A DNA stretch of 64,000 bases. Origin: an uncultured Flavobacteriales bacterium (GTDB taxonomy: Bacteria > Bacteroidota > Bacteroidia > Flavobacteriales > Crocinitomicaceae). The stretch lies in the NCBI GenBank assembly GCA_946480815.1, contig CAMLLB010000004.1, forward strand, positions 69,908 to 133,907, written 5' to 3'. Below, in pieces: positions 16,463-24,325 of the stretch. The notes below the pieces were generated by a model. That model did not search any database. It saw only the letters and a list, made by a program, of their open reading frames with translations, and had not been told where the DNA came from. Position numbers and translations under genes: made by a program. How positions within the stretch are numbered: the stretch's first letter is position 1; every line of letters starts with the position of its first letter.

Positions 16463-16918
16463 TTATTTGCGCTTAATTTCAGCCTTTCTGAATAATTTCT
16501 TTTCCCTTAAAATTAAATCTGCCAAACTTGTTTTGGAAAGGATGTGAATGCTCGCTTCACGTACTTCAAGCATCACATCATGTAAGCCGCACAGTTCTTC
16601 ATGTGGACATTCGATGCATTCTTCATAAAAATTCAGGCTCACGCATGGCAATAGCGCAATTGGTCCGCCGGTAGCGCGAATAATACTGCTCAACACAATT
16701 TCATCCGGATGCTTTACCAGGAAATAACCACCATTTGCTCCCATTTTACTTCCTACCATTCCATTATTACGCAGTTGTAATAAAATAGCTTCCAGGAACT
16801 TTCTGGGAATATTTTCTTCTTCTGCAATCGTTGCAATCGACAAATGTTTTTTATCGCGGTAAACCTTCGCTAAACACTTTAAAGCCTGAATGGCATATTT
16901 GGACCTTTTTGGTATCAT
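16463..16918 (-). CDS. Rrf2-family transcriptional regulator with four cysteines
   Basis: 151-residue DNA-binding protein. The winged-helix N-terminus is typical of Rrf2/IscR/CymR proteins (YAIQALKCLAKVY, LSIATIAEEENIPRKFLEAILLQLRNNGMVGSKMGANGGYFL). After it comes a loop with Cys92, Cys101, Cys104 and Cys110 (PCVSLNFYEECIECPHEELC), suited to an Fe-S cluster or thiol sensor. CymR of Firmicutes lacks such a set. The gene lies directly before the leader of the sulfate operon, and a shared 26-base site occurs before both, so autoregulation plus control of sulfur assimilation is the likely role. That link is inference. Gap to the upstream DUF2490 gene is 15 bases. Confidence 0.9.
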   Translation of the reverse strand: MIPKRSKYAIQALKCLAKVYRDKKHLSIATIAEEENIPRKFLEAILLQLRNNGMVGSKMGANGGYFLVKHPDEIVLSSIIRATGGPIALLPCVSLNFYEECIECPHEELCGLHDVMLEVREASIHILSKTSLADLILREKKLFRKAEIKRK

Positions 16919-16926
16919 AAAATAAA

Positions 16927-16952
16927 TATACTACTAATTTAATAGGAGTTCA
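16927..16952. promoter_or_regulatory. Candidate operator, copy 2 (upstream of the Rrf2 gene)
   Basis: TACTACTAA and ATAGGAGTT arranged 9-4-9 as an imperfect dyad, 9-34 bases before the Rrf2 start codon and overlapping the 3' end of the DUF2490 gene. It matches the site at 16419-16444 in the opposite strand. A TATATTTA box lies between it and the start codon, so binding here would block transcription. Confidence 0.5.
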
Positions 16953-17593
16953 TAAAACCAGGACATCTGGATAACGTGAATATTTCTAATTGCACTCCCC
17001 TCATTGTTTTGATAGATATATCCTATCCCAACTTTCCAGTTCTTATAAACAGGTTGCTGAATTGTAATTCCTCCTCTCCATTCCCAGGGTTTAGCTTGTC
17101 CAAAGCTATAGAACCATTCGTTAAACCAAGACAGCTTCGTGCGGAGCTCCGGAATAAGTGAATGTGAAAACAGCAATTGGACCCGCAAACGATCCTGGTC
17201 TTTCGTTGATCTGTCAAAAAAGCGAAACTCGTTCCGGAATCGCAGTTGGAACTCTTTGTTTTTCAAAGGAAAAAATTGCGCTACCTGTAAAAAAGGTCTT
17301 GTTTCCGTTTCCAATTCCCTTCCCTGCTTTCGTTCATGCAGAAAACAAGCGATTCCTCCTCCCAAACCAACCTTTTTTGAGTTTGTCTGATAGGTCAGCG
17401 TATATCGAAAAAGGCTTTGCCTGTGATTGGTCAAAAACACATCCTGTCTTCTATGTCCCAACTCAATTACCTGCAGATACTTTTTAGAATCCAATCGAAG
17501 CTGTGCCAGAAACCAAGCATTTGTGGTACTCGTTTTCTGACCAAAAGAAACAAAAGAATAAAGAAATAGGCATCCGATGAATATTATTTTCAT
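16934..17593 (-). CDS. DUF2490 domain-containing exported protein
   Basis: 219-residue protein with a signal peptide (KIIFIGCLFLYSFVSFGQK) and alternating beta-strand pattern, including RPFLQVAQFFPLKNKEFQLRFRNEFRFF, which I recognise as the DUF2490 pattern; such proteins look like small outer-membrane beta-barrels. It ends in an aromatic-rich strand (QMSWFYELLLN) as barrel proteins do. The function is unknown. It is 15 bases upstream of the Rrf2 gene and may share a transcript with it. Confidence 0.8.
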   Translation of the reverse strand: MKIIFIGCLFLYSFVSFGQKTSTTNAWFLAQLRLDSKKYLQVIELGHRRQDVFLTNHRQSLFRYTLTYQTNSKKVGLGGGIACFLHERKQGRELETETRPFLQVAQFFPLKNKEFQLRFRNEFRFFDRSTKDQDRLRVQLLFSHSLIPELRTKLSWFNEWFYSFGQAKPWEWRGGITIQQPVYKNWKVGIGYIYQNNEGSAIRNIHVIQMSWFYELLLN

Positions 17594-17655
17594 GGTGCAA
17601 ATCTAACCGAAATTAAATAATCTAGTTGAACTATAGATTAAATATATTTATTTTT

Positions 17656-18429
17656 TTATTCTGTCAGTTCACTTGTTACAAGCTGATACTTTCCTTTCAC
17701 CACCGGTCTTGGGAAGGCATTAAAATGCCACCATTCGGTTGGAATATTCGAAAATCCCTGACTTTTCAAAGCTCTCCGAAGTAATTTCCGGTTATCAATT
17801 TGTTGCTGTGTAATCTCACCACTTGCCAGGAATTCGGATTCCAGTGAAGGATAAGCTACTTTCCGCATATCGTCGTACCCTGCTCCCATATCCAGGGGCT
17901 TTCTGTTCGAATTGCAAATTGTTAAATCTACCGCCGCACCATAATTATGAACGCTGCCGTTTTTGGGATTACTCACAAATTTCACCCGTTCCAAGAAAGG
18001 AATGGAATCCAGTGCGTTCCACATTTCCCATTGCACACTCAAAGGCCGGAGCCCATCATAAACCAATAAATGATATTCCTGATTTCTTCCGGTGAGGTAT
18101 TCCTGGGATTTGGCCAATCTTCTTGCTATGTCTATTTGAACGTATGGTTTTTTCAGGGTATCGTATAAAACACGGTGCATGAAATTGTCGGCCGAAGCGT
18201 ATTTCAACTCCCACCAAATATTTTTGTTGAAATAATCCACACTCACCAGGGTATCTCCTTTATGAAGGATTATTTCCCCTTTCACAACTTCCTGCTTTGC
18301 TTCTTTTTCATCCCCTGATTCCATTTCTTTCACTGGTTTGCTGTCACCCGTCAATTTTTCAGATTTCTCTGATTCCGAGCAAGCACCTGTCAATAATCCG
18401 CTTAGAAGTATAATTCCCAGTTTTTTCAT
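17656..18429 (-). CDS. VanX-like D-alanyl-D-alanine dipeptidase (M15), lipoprotein
   Basis: Zinc dipeptidase of peptidase family M15D, 257 residues from the start chosen at 18429. That start gives a lipoprotein signal (KKLGIILLSGLLTGAC, lipid-modified Cys17); an upstream ATG nine codons earlier would spoil it. The zinc motif SVHNYGAAVD (SxHxxGxAxD) and the catalytic/third-ligand motif EWWH near the C-terminus match VanX/DdpX. A charged linker (about 18-55) separates the lipid anchor from the domain. It probably cleaves D-Ala-D-Ala or similar dipeptides from cell-wall turnover in the periplasm. No van genes are nearby, so a resistance role is not indicated. Confidence 0.9.
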   Translation of the reverse strand: MKKLGIILLSGLLTGACSESEKSEKLTGDSKPVKEMESGDEKEAKQEVVKGEIILHKGDTLVSVDYFNKNIWWELKYASADNFMHRVLYDTLKKPYVQIDIARRLAKSQEYLTGRNQEYHLLVYDGLRPLSVQWEMWNALDSIPFLERVKFVSNPKNGSVHNYGAAVDLTICNSNRKPLDMGAGYDDMRKVAYPSLESEFLASGEITQQQIDNRKLLRRALKSQGFSNIPTEWWHFNAFPRPVVKGKYQLVTSELTE

Positions 18430-18472
18430 GGGGTAAAAATTAGGATTTTTATGCACATGTCAACATTTACTG

Positions 18473-18480
18473 TACTTTTG
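18473..18480 (+). promoter_or_regulatory. Predicted -7 element for the aminotransferase operon
   Basis: TACTTTTG matches TAnnTTTG exactly, 24 bases before the start codon. The -33 element is weak (TTTA about 21 bases upstream). Confidence 0.5.
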
Positions 18481-18504
18481 TTCTCTTCAAAATAAAGAAA
18501 AGAA

Positions 18505-19704
18505 ATGCCAAAAATTGCCCAAAAAGCCATTGATATGCCAGCATCACCAATTCGTAAATTGGTACCATATGCTGAAAAAGCGAAAAAAGCCGGAAAAACT
18601 GTTTACCATTTAAATATTGGTCAGCCGGATATTGAAACACCTCAAGTAGCTTTAGACGCTATTCGTAATTTTGATCACAAAGTAATAGAATACAGCCATT
18701 CTGCAGGTTTTGAATCTTACAGAACGAAACTGGCTGAAACTTATAGAAAGGGAGGTCTTCCGGTAAATACGGAAGATATTATTATCACAACCGGTGGATC
18801 TGAAGCATTGATCTTCGGATTTATGACAACTTGTAACCCGGGAGACGAAGTCATTATTCCTGAACCATTTTATGCAAACTACAATGGATTTGCTGTAACT
18901 GCAGGATTAACTGTTGTTCCGGTTACCTCAACGATTGAATCAGGATTTGCTTTACCTCCGGTTTCTGAGATCGAAGCGAAGATCACTCCAAAAACAAAGG
19001 CGATCGTTATCTGTAATCCGGGGAATCCCACGGGTTATTTATACAGTAAAGAAGAATTGGAACAATTGCGTGACATTGTAAAGAAACACGATCTGTTCTT
19101 ATTTGCTGATGAAGTTTACCGTGAATTCTGTTACGATGGAGCTCAGCCTTTTTCGGTTTTGAACCTGGAAGGAATTGAGAACAACGTAATCATGATTGAT
19201 TCCGTATCGAAACGTTATTCCATGTGTGGAGCACGTATCGGGGCAATGGTTTCCAAGAACCAGGAAGTAATGTCCGCTGCTTTGAAATTCGGGCAGGCAC
19301 GACTTTCTCCTCCAACGGTTGACCAGGTTGCTTCAGAAGCGGCTTTAAATACTCCTCAATCTTATTTTGACGATGTTGTTTCAGAATATGTACAACGCCG
19401 AAATATCATGGTTGATGGGTTGAACAGTATTCCGGGAGTATTTTGTCCGAAACCAAGCGGAGCATTTTATTGTGTAGCGAAATTTCCGGTAGACAATGCA
19501 GAGAAATTCTGTCAGTGGTTATTGGAAGAATTTGAATTTGAAGGGCAAACCGTGATGATGGCACCGGCAAACGGATTCTACTCAACACCCGGAGCAGGAT
19601 TGCAGGAAGCACGCATTGCTTATGTGTTAAATCAGGATTCGTTGAAAAAAGCAGTTGTTTGTTTGGAAAAAGCATTGGAAATTTATCCTGGAACAATCAG
19701 ATAA
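18505..19704 (+). CDS. Pyridoxal-phosphate-dependent aminotransferase, class I/II
   Basis: 399-residue fold-type I aminotransferase. Visible motifs are the NIGQPDIETP substrate loop near the N-terminus, TTGGSEALIFGF, NPGNPTGYLYSKEELEQL, the cofactor-contacting FADEVYREFCYDG, and the internal-aldimine lysine in DSVSKRYSMCGARIG. The general pattern is of aspartate or related amino-acid aminotransferases; the amino-acid specificity cannot be fixed. The stop codon runs directly into the ATG of the CNNM-type gene (TAAATG), so the two are co-transcribed. Confidence 0.92.
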   Translation: MPKIAQKAIDMPASPIRKLVPYAEKAKKAGKTVYHLNIGQPDIETPQVALDAIRNFDHKVIEYSHSAGFESYRTKLAETYRKGGLPVNTEDIIITTGGSEALIFGFMTTCNPGDEVIIPEPFYANYNGFAVTAGLTVVPVTSTIESGFALPPVSEIEAKITPKTKAIVICNPGNPTGYLYSKEELEQLRDIVKKHDLFLFADEVYREFCYDGAQPFSVLNLEGIENNVIMIDSVSKRYSMCGARIGAMVSKNQEVMSAALKFGQARLSPPTVDQVASEAALNTPQSYFDDVVSEYVQRRNIMVDGLNSIPGVFCPKPSGAFYCVAKFPVDNAEKFCQWLLEEFEFEGQTVMMAPANGFYSTPGAGLQEARIAYVLNQDSLKKAVVCLEKALEIYPGTIR

Positions 19705-20985
19705 ATGGAATTACTCATAATCCTCTTTTTAATAATCCTGAACGGGATTTTCTCTATGGCGGAGATCGCTACGGTTTCTGCCCGGAAATCCAAATTGGAT
19801 GTTGCAGCAAAAAGAGGTGATAAAAGTGCCAAGTTGGTCTTAGAGACCATGAACTCGCCGAATAAGTTCCTTTCTACAGTACAGATCGGTATTACCCTGA
19901 TCGGAATTTTGACCGGTATTTTCTCTGGAGAAAAAATGACTTCAGACATCCAAGGTTTTTACCTGAAATTTGCTGCCTTGAAACCGTATGCGCATTTCCT
20001 GGCTGTAACTTCAGTGGTTGTTATCATTACTTTTTTCTCTTTGGTTTTCGGTGAATTGGTCCCTAAGAGAATCGGTTTAACTAATCCTGAAGCAATTGCC
20101 AAAACAATGGCACGACCGATGCTGATCATTTCGAAGATCACTGCTCCCTTTGTTTGGTTGTTAACAATCACCTCTGATCTGTTTCTTAAAATAATGCGCA
20201 TCAAGCAATCTTCCGAAGGAAAAGTAACCGAAGAAGAAATCAAAGCAATTATCCAGGAAGGTACCGAAGGAGGTGAAGTTCAGGAGATTGAGCAAGATAT
20301 CGTGGAACGCGTTTTTCATTTGGGTGACCGCAACATCAGTTCTTTGATGACACACCGAAACGATGTGATCTTTATTGATATCAACGACACGAAAGATGAA
20401 GTCCGGGAGCAGGTTGAAAAGGAAATGCACTCGGTGTACCCGATCTTTGACGATGAGCGCGAGCATGTACTGGGAGTTGTTTTATTGAAAGATTTATTCC
20501 GCACGATTAACAACAAGGATTTCAGTCTGAAAGACCTGATGCTGAAACCCCAGTACCTGATGGAGAATATATCGGCTTATGAGGCATTGGTGCATTTCAA
20601 AGAAACACGAACGCATTACGGAATCATTACCGACGAATTCGGGCAGGTGCAGGGAATTGTTACTTTGAACGATTTACTCCAGGCACTTGTAGGAGACTTC
20701 CACGAGTTTTATGCCGAAGAGTTTGAATTTATTCAACGCGAAGACGGTTCGTGGTTGATCGACGGTCAATACCCGATTGCTGAGTTTTTCCGCCAGTTTG
20801 GATTGGAAGACAATTCTTCCGAGTTAAATTTCACCACTATCGGAGGATTGGTATTGAATGAATTAAGAACGGTCCCTCATACCGGACAAAAATTCCACTG
20901 GTTGAATTTCGAGATCGAGGTTGTTGATATGGATGGAGCCCGGATTGACAAGTTGATTATCCGGGAGATTGAGGTCGAGGATTGA
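19705..20985 (+). CDS. CNNM/CorC-type membrane protein (DUF21, CBS pair, CorC_HlyC)
   Basis: 426-residue integral membrane protein often annotated as hemolysin-family. N-terminal DUF21 domain with about three to four membrane spans (LLIILFLIILNGIFSMAEIATVSARKSKLD; HFLAVTSVVVIITFFSLVFGELVPKRIG), then two CBS domains (about 205-325: SLMTHRNDVIFIDIND; YLMENISAYEALVHFKETRTHYGIITDEFGQVQGIVTLNDLL), then the CorC_HlyC domain to the end. The family is linked to Mg2+/Co2+ efflux. It begins immediately after the aminotransferase stop codon. Confidence 0.92.
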   Translation: MELLIILFLIILNGIFSMAEIATVSARKSKLDVAAKRGDKSAKLVLETMNSPNKFLSTVQIGITLIGILTGIFSGEKMTSDIQGFYLKFAALKPYAHFLAVTSVVVIITFFSLVFGELVPKRIGLTNPEAIAKTMARPMLIISKITAPFVWLLTITSDLFLKIMRIKQSSEGKVTEEEIKAIIQEGTEGGEVQEIEQDIVERVFHLGDRNISSLMTHRNDVIFIDINDTKDEVREQVEKEMHSVYPIFDDEREHVLGVVLLKDLFRTINNKDFSLKDLMLKPQYLMENISAYEALVHFKETRTHYGIITDEFGQVQGIVTLNDLLQALVGDFHEFYAEEFEFIQREDGSWLIDGQYPIAEFFRQFGLEDNSSELNFTTIGGLVLNELRTVPHTGQKFHWLNFEIEVVDMDGARIDKLIIREIEVED

Positions 20986-21204
20986 ATTCATCTATAAGGA
21001 TCGAACGTTATACTAAACCAATTAACTAAATGGTTTACAAGCAACATTCAAACTCCTGGCGATCATCTTTTTGTAAACAAGTTAACTAAAAGGTTTACAA
21101 ATATCCATCTCAACAAAAAATGTCTGTTACTTTTCAACTATCCTGCATTTCGTAGAGGTGTAAAGGGAAATATACACAAAACAATGTTGTAGGAATACGA
21201 CTGG

Positions 21205-21230
21205 CTCCCGGCGGCAACCGGGAGTTTTTT
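21205..21230 (+). terminator. Intrinsic terminator after the CNNM gene
   Basis: CTCCCGG pairs with CCGGGAG around a short loop, followed by TTTTTT. Confidence 0.8.
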
Positions 21231-21236
21231 GTTTTT

Positions 21237-21272
21237 ACCTGTAGGTACGCGACGCATCGCGTGCCTACAGGT
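21237..21272. repeat. 36-base palindrome, TGTAGG...CCTACA family
   Basis: Arms ACCTGTAGGTACGCGA / TCGCGTGCCTACAGGT pair with two mismatches. It shares its core with the palindrome at 61183-61214, so it belongs to a dispersed family. Confidence 0.65.
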
Positions 21273-21329
21273 GAATTTTATATTGAACCAATTTAAAACC
21301 CGGTTGTATTCCTTTCCAAACAACAACCA

Positions 21330-21893
21330 ATGAAATTAATCAATACACTTCTTTTCGCCGGATTTATTTCCCTGGTGAATGCGCAAACTCCTTTAATCGC
21401 TCATAAGAGCCATGCAGGCTCATCTGTCAGTTATTTTATCGATCCGTCAAGCAATTTCGGAAGACGAGAAGAATTCAACCCCCACTTCGAGCAACCAAAG
21501 ATTTTAATCAACCAAAAATTCACCTCATTAAATGATTCTATCATTTTGCTGGAGTTAGTCAATCCGGAAGAAAAAGTCCTTCGGACAGACACACTTCCGA
21601 ACAAGAAGAAATATTCCACTGTTTTGTTCCAGTATTATTACGAGGATTCCATAAGAAAAGCAGATGAGATGAAACTCTATGAAGAAGAAATGAAGCATGA
21701 GCAAGAACTGATCAATCAGAAAGAAGAACAAAAAAAACTGCTTGAGCTGCAACAGCAACAACTGAATGAACCGACGCCCAAAAAGAAAGAAAAGAAATCC
21801 TACCTGCTTTTCTTATTCGGAATTACCGGAGGAGGAATGTTGCTTCTGAAAGTATTCAGCAGATCAAAAGTTTCAAAAACTTCAATTGCTTAA
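21330..21893 (+). CDS. Exported protein of unknown function, paralogue A
   Basis: 187 residues, family not recognised. Signal peptide (MKLINTLLFAGFISLVNAQ), then LIAHKSHAGSSVSYFIDPSSNFG, which is repeated almost unchanged in the next gene. A strongly charged helical middle (EEEMKHEQELINQKEEQKKL) is probably coiled coil. The C-terminal KKKEKKSYLLFLFGITGGGMLLLKVF forms a lysine stretch plus a membrane anchor. The topology suggests a periplasmic protein held at the inner membrane by its C-terminus. It is followed by its paralogue after 3 bases. Confidence 0.75.
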   Translation: MKLINTLLFAGFISLVNAQTPLIAHKSHAGSSVSYFIDPSSNFGRREEFNPHFEQPKILINQKFTSLNDSIILLELVNPEEKVLRTDTLPNKKKYSTVLFQYYYEDSIRKADEMKLYEEEMKHEQELINQKEEQKKLLELQQQQLNEPTPKKKEKKSYLLFLFGITGGGMLLLKVFSRSKVSKTSIA

Positions 21894-21896
21894 CAT

Positions 21897-22403
21897 ATGA
21901 AAACAATATTCATTCTTTGTATTTGTTTGACAGCTTCCATTTCGCAAGCTCAGACAGCCATTATCGCGCACAAAAGTCATTCAGGAGCAGCTGAAAGCTT
22001 TTTTACGGACCCGAGTACCAATTTCGGAGATCCCGGACCTCAACTAATCCAAATCGTGCGATTAAATGATTCTACTTATGTACATGTCATGGCTGAATTC
22101 TCCGGATTCATTTACCATGATACCATGCGCTATAAAAAACAGGAGGCAAAGATCCTTGATTCACTCTATGAACGTGACAAAGATCACATTGAACTGATCA
22201 ATTTCAAACATTCTCCCGATTCGCTAAAAATAAAGCCTCCTACCCAGGACCGATACCATGAAATGAAAATCAAACCGCAACAGGAAGTCGCTCCCAGGAA
22301 AAAGAAGAAATCCTATCTCTTATTTCTTTTCGGGATCACAGGAGGAGGAATGCTATTGATGAGATTTTTCGGCCGAATTTTAAGACCTCAAGTTATTTCA
22401 TGA
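21897..22403 (+). CDS. Exported protein of unknown function, paralogue B
   Basis: 168 residues, tandem paralogue of the preceding gene: signal peptide, IIAHKSHSGAAESFFTDPSTNFG at the mature N-terminus, and the same C-terminal KKKKSYLLFLFGITGGGML anchor. The middle differs and is shorter, lacking the long coiled coil. Conservation only at both ends suggests the HKSH-type N-terminal motif and the membrane anchor are the functional parts. Its stop overlaps the start of the next gene (ATGA). Confidence 0.75.
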   Translation: MKTIFILCICLTASISQAQTAIIAHKSHSGAAESFFTDPSTNFGDPGPQLIQIVRLNDSTYVHVMAEFSGFIYHDTMRYKKQEAKILDSLYERDKDHIELINFKHSPDSLKIKPPTQDRYHEMKIKPQQEVAPRKKKKSYLLFLFGITGGGMLLMRFFGRILRPQVIS

Positions 22404-23488
22404 GAGAGCACCTGAAGATCAGTTTTATTGGAATTGCCTTTTGGTGGATGCTGCTCCTTCCTTTCGATTATTCTCTTTTCGACTGGGTCTTTAAGACCAT
22501 TCAAAAACCTTTTACGGGTTTATTGAAAGCAATGGACCACGAACTGATCTTCGAAACAGATACTTATGGAACCTATGTACTGATTGCCTTAAGCCTTCTC
22601 CTTGGAGTTTTTTCTTCTCCTATCGTGAATTGGATCTGCTCGAAGTGGAAATTACACCCGACTGACCTTTTAAAAACGGTCCTTGCAGCCATCCTGTTTT
22701 TATTCCTGTTCAAATATGGCTGGGACAAAATCACGAAAACACAGTTTTACATGCCGGAGCCCAATACGCTTTTCACTCCTTTCGGAAAATTGTCCAAAGA
22801 CATTGCCTATTGGTCACTGGTCGGGAGCTCCTATCCGTATACCGTTTCCCTGGGAATTATTGAAGTGGTTGCCGCTTTACTACTCCTGTTCAAACGGACA
22901 CAATTCCTGGCATCCTTGCTTGCTGTCGTTATTTTCGGACAGGTGGTACTGATCAATTTTTCCTTCGATATTTCCGTGAAATTATTGTCCGGTTCACTGC
23001 TTGTGTTCAGTATTGTTTACAGTCTGTGCTTCCGGCAAAATTGGAACGGCATTTTCGGATTTGCAGTTGAAAAGGTCCGATACAACAACACGCGCAAACA
23101 CCGGATAATCAAATTTGCTTTTGCAGGGATTGTGGTTGCGGAAAGCATTTTTCCCACATTTAGGAGCAGAAATGTGAATGATGACCGTTATCCGCGACTT
23201 GCCCATCATGGAGCTTACCGGGTTTATGGAAGCCGGGAAGTGAAAAACCTGTTTATTCACCGGCAGCATTATGTTATTCTCCAATCATGGGATGATGTAT
23301 TCAAGGACTACAAAATCGACACGCATCTTTTAAAACAATATACTTCAATCCAAGGTGAAATACGTTGTATGTGGGATGAAAATCAAGTTATTATTCACGG
23401 AGACACATTTAAGATCAAACAAATTCCTTTTACGAAGCTCCCGGTTTTACAGGAAAGTTTTCACACATTTTCAGATGAATTCCATTGA
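22400..23488 (+). CDS. Multi-span membrane protein, DoxX-like in part
   Basis: 362-residue integral membrane protein. About six to seven hydrophobic spans fill residues 5-240, and the segment GIIEVVAALLLLFKRTQFLASLLAVVIFGQV resembles the DoxX-like quinone-related membrane fold. The last 120 residues are soluble and basic (HRQHYVILQSWDDVF...). It overlaps paralogue B by four bases, so the three genes are one transcription unit and the two small anchored proteins may be its partners. Function unknown; the DoxX resemblance is by eye only. Confidence 0.7.
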   Translation: MREHLKISFIGIAFWWMLLLPFDYSLFDWVFKTIQKPFTGLLKAMDHELIFETDTYGTYVLIALSLLLGVFSSPIVNWICSKWKLHPTDLLKTVLAAILFLFLFKYGWDKITKTQFYMPEPNTLFTPFGKLSKDIAYWSLVGSSYPYTVSLGIIEVVAALLLLFKRTQFLASLLAVVIFGQVVLINFSFDISVKLLSGSLLVFSIVYSLCFRQNWNGIFGFAVEKVRYNNTRKHRIIKFAFAGIVVAESIFPTFRSRNVNDDRYPRLAHHGAYRVYGSREVKNLFIHRQHYVILQSWDDVFKDYKIDTHLLKQYTSIQGEIRCMWDENQVIIHGDTFKIKQIPFTKLPVLQESFHTFSDEFH

Positions 23489-23577
23489 GATTTAAACACG
23501 CAAAAGTTTTATCGGGATAAAGTTCACGGGGTATCATTTTTTCCTTACTTTTGTCTTGTTTAAAATTAATCTAAATA

Positions 23578-24258
23578 ATGAAGCTCATTTTAGCCGACAG
23601 TAATGAAATTATACGCATTGGGTTGCGTACGCTGTTGTCTACGGAGCGAAACATCCAAATTGTGGGTGAAGCGCGAAACAACGAAGAGTTGATCGCCCTG
23701 AACAAAGCGTTTGATGCGAACATTATTTTAGTTGATTATACTGCTAAAGGGTTTTCGATTGATGTCATTCCTCAGATCCTTCAGAAAAAACCGGATCTGA
23801 ACGTGGTGGCAATTACACCTGAACAATCTGCACAAACATTGGTAAATGCGCTCCGATCTGGTGTCAAAAGCTATATCAAAAAAGATTGTGACAGTTCGGA
23901 GATCATCGACTCAATCAGAGAAACCTGGAGAGGAAATAAGTTCTTTTGCGGACAAATCCTTGAAACGATCCGGGATGCTTCTATTGATGTAAATGATATT
24001 GATTTTGATTCTTTCAGCTGTGAACCGATTACACTCAGTGAACGTGAAACAGAAATCATTACCATGATTGCAGAAGGGCTTACGAATGTGATGATCGCCG
24101 ATTCACTTTGTTTGAGCAATCATACGATCAATACACACCGCAAGAATATCATGGCAAAATTAGGGGTGAAAAACACAGCCGGAATCGTGATCTACGCTGT
24201 AAAGACAAACCTGGTTTCCCCAAACAAATTCCTGTTTGCAGCAGACTCTAATTCCTAG
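23578..24258 (+). CDS. LuxR-type response regulator, degenerate receiver
   Basis: 226 residues: receiver domain (1-120) and LuxR/GerE helix-turn-helix (about 150-215, LSERETEIITMIAEGLTNVMIADSLCLSNHTINTHRKNIMAKLG). The receiver has Asp53 and Lys101, but the usual acidic pair near the N-terminus is reduced to one (ILADSNE, Asp6 with Ser7). The DxxMPxxxG loop reads VDYTAKGF. Phosphorylation is therefore possible but atypical. No histidine kinase gene is adjacent. A TACTTTTG box at 23546-23553 serves as a likely -7 element. Confidence 0.88.
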   Translation: MKLILADSNEIIRIGLRTLLSTERNIQIVGEARNNEELIALNKAFDANIILVDYTAKGFSIDVIPQILQKKPDLNVVAITPEQSAQTLVNALRSGVKSYIKKDCDSSEIIDSIRETWRGNKFFCGQILETIRDASIDVNDIDFDSFSCEPITLSERETEIITMIAEGLTNVMIADSLCLSNHTINTHRKNIMAKLGVKNTAGIVIYAVKTNLVSPNKFLFAADSNS

Positions 24259-24325
24259 TAAATTTTTTTCTTTCATTTTTTGAACCTAATTTTAATCTGG
24301 TTGTAGTACAGATAAAAATTGCTTT

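Larger units (their letters stand above)
20986..21329. other. Gene-free interval with direct repeats, terminator and palindrome
   Basis: No convincing gene in 344 bases. Two related 20-base segments (AACTAAATGGTTTACAA near 21023, AACTAAAAGGTTTACAA near 21081) form a direct repeat, the terminator lies at 21205-21230 and a palindromic repeat at 21237-21272. The 220 bases between the CNNM gene and the terminator could encode a small RNA, but I see no recognisable family. Confidence 0.5.

Noticed and set aside
20990..21204. Possible small RNA ending at the terminator 21205-21230
   Set aside because: No promoter of good match and no recognised fold; it may be just the 3' untranslated part of the CNNM gene.
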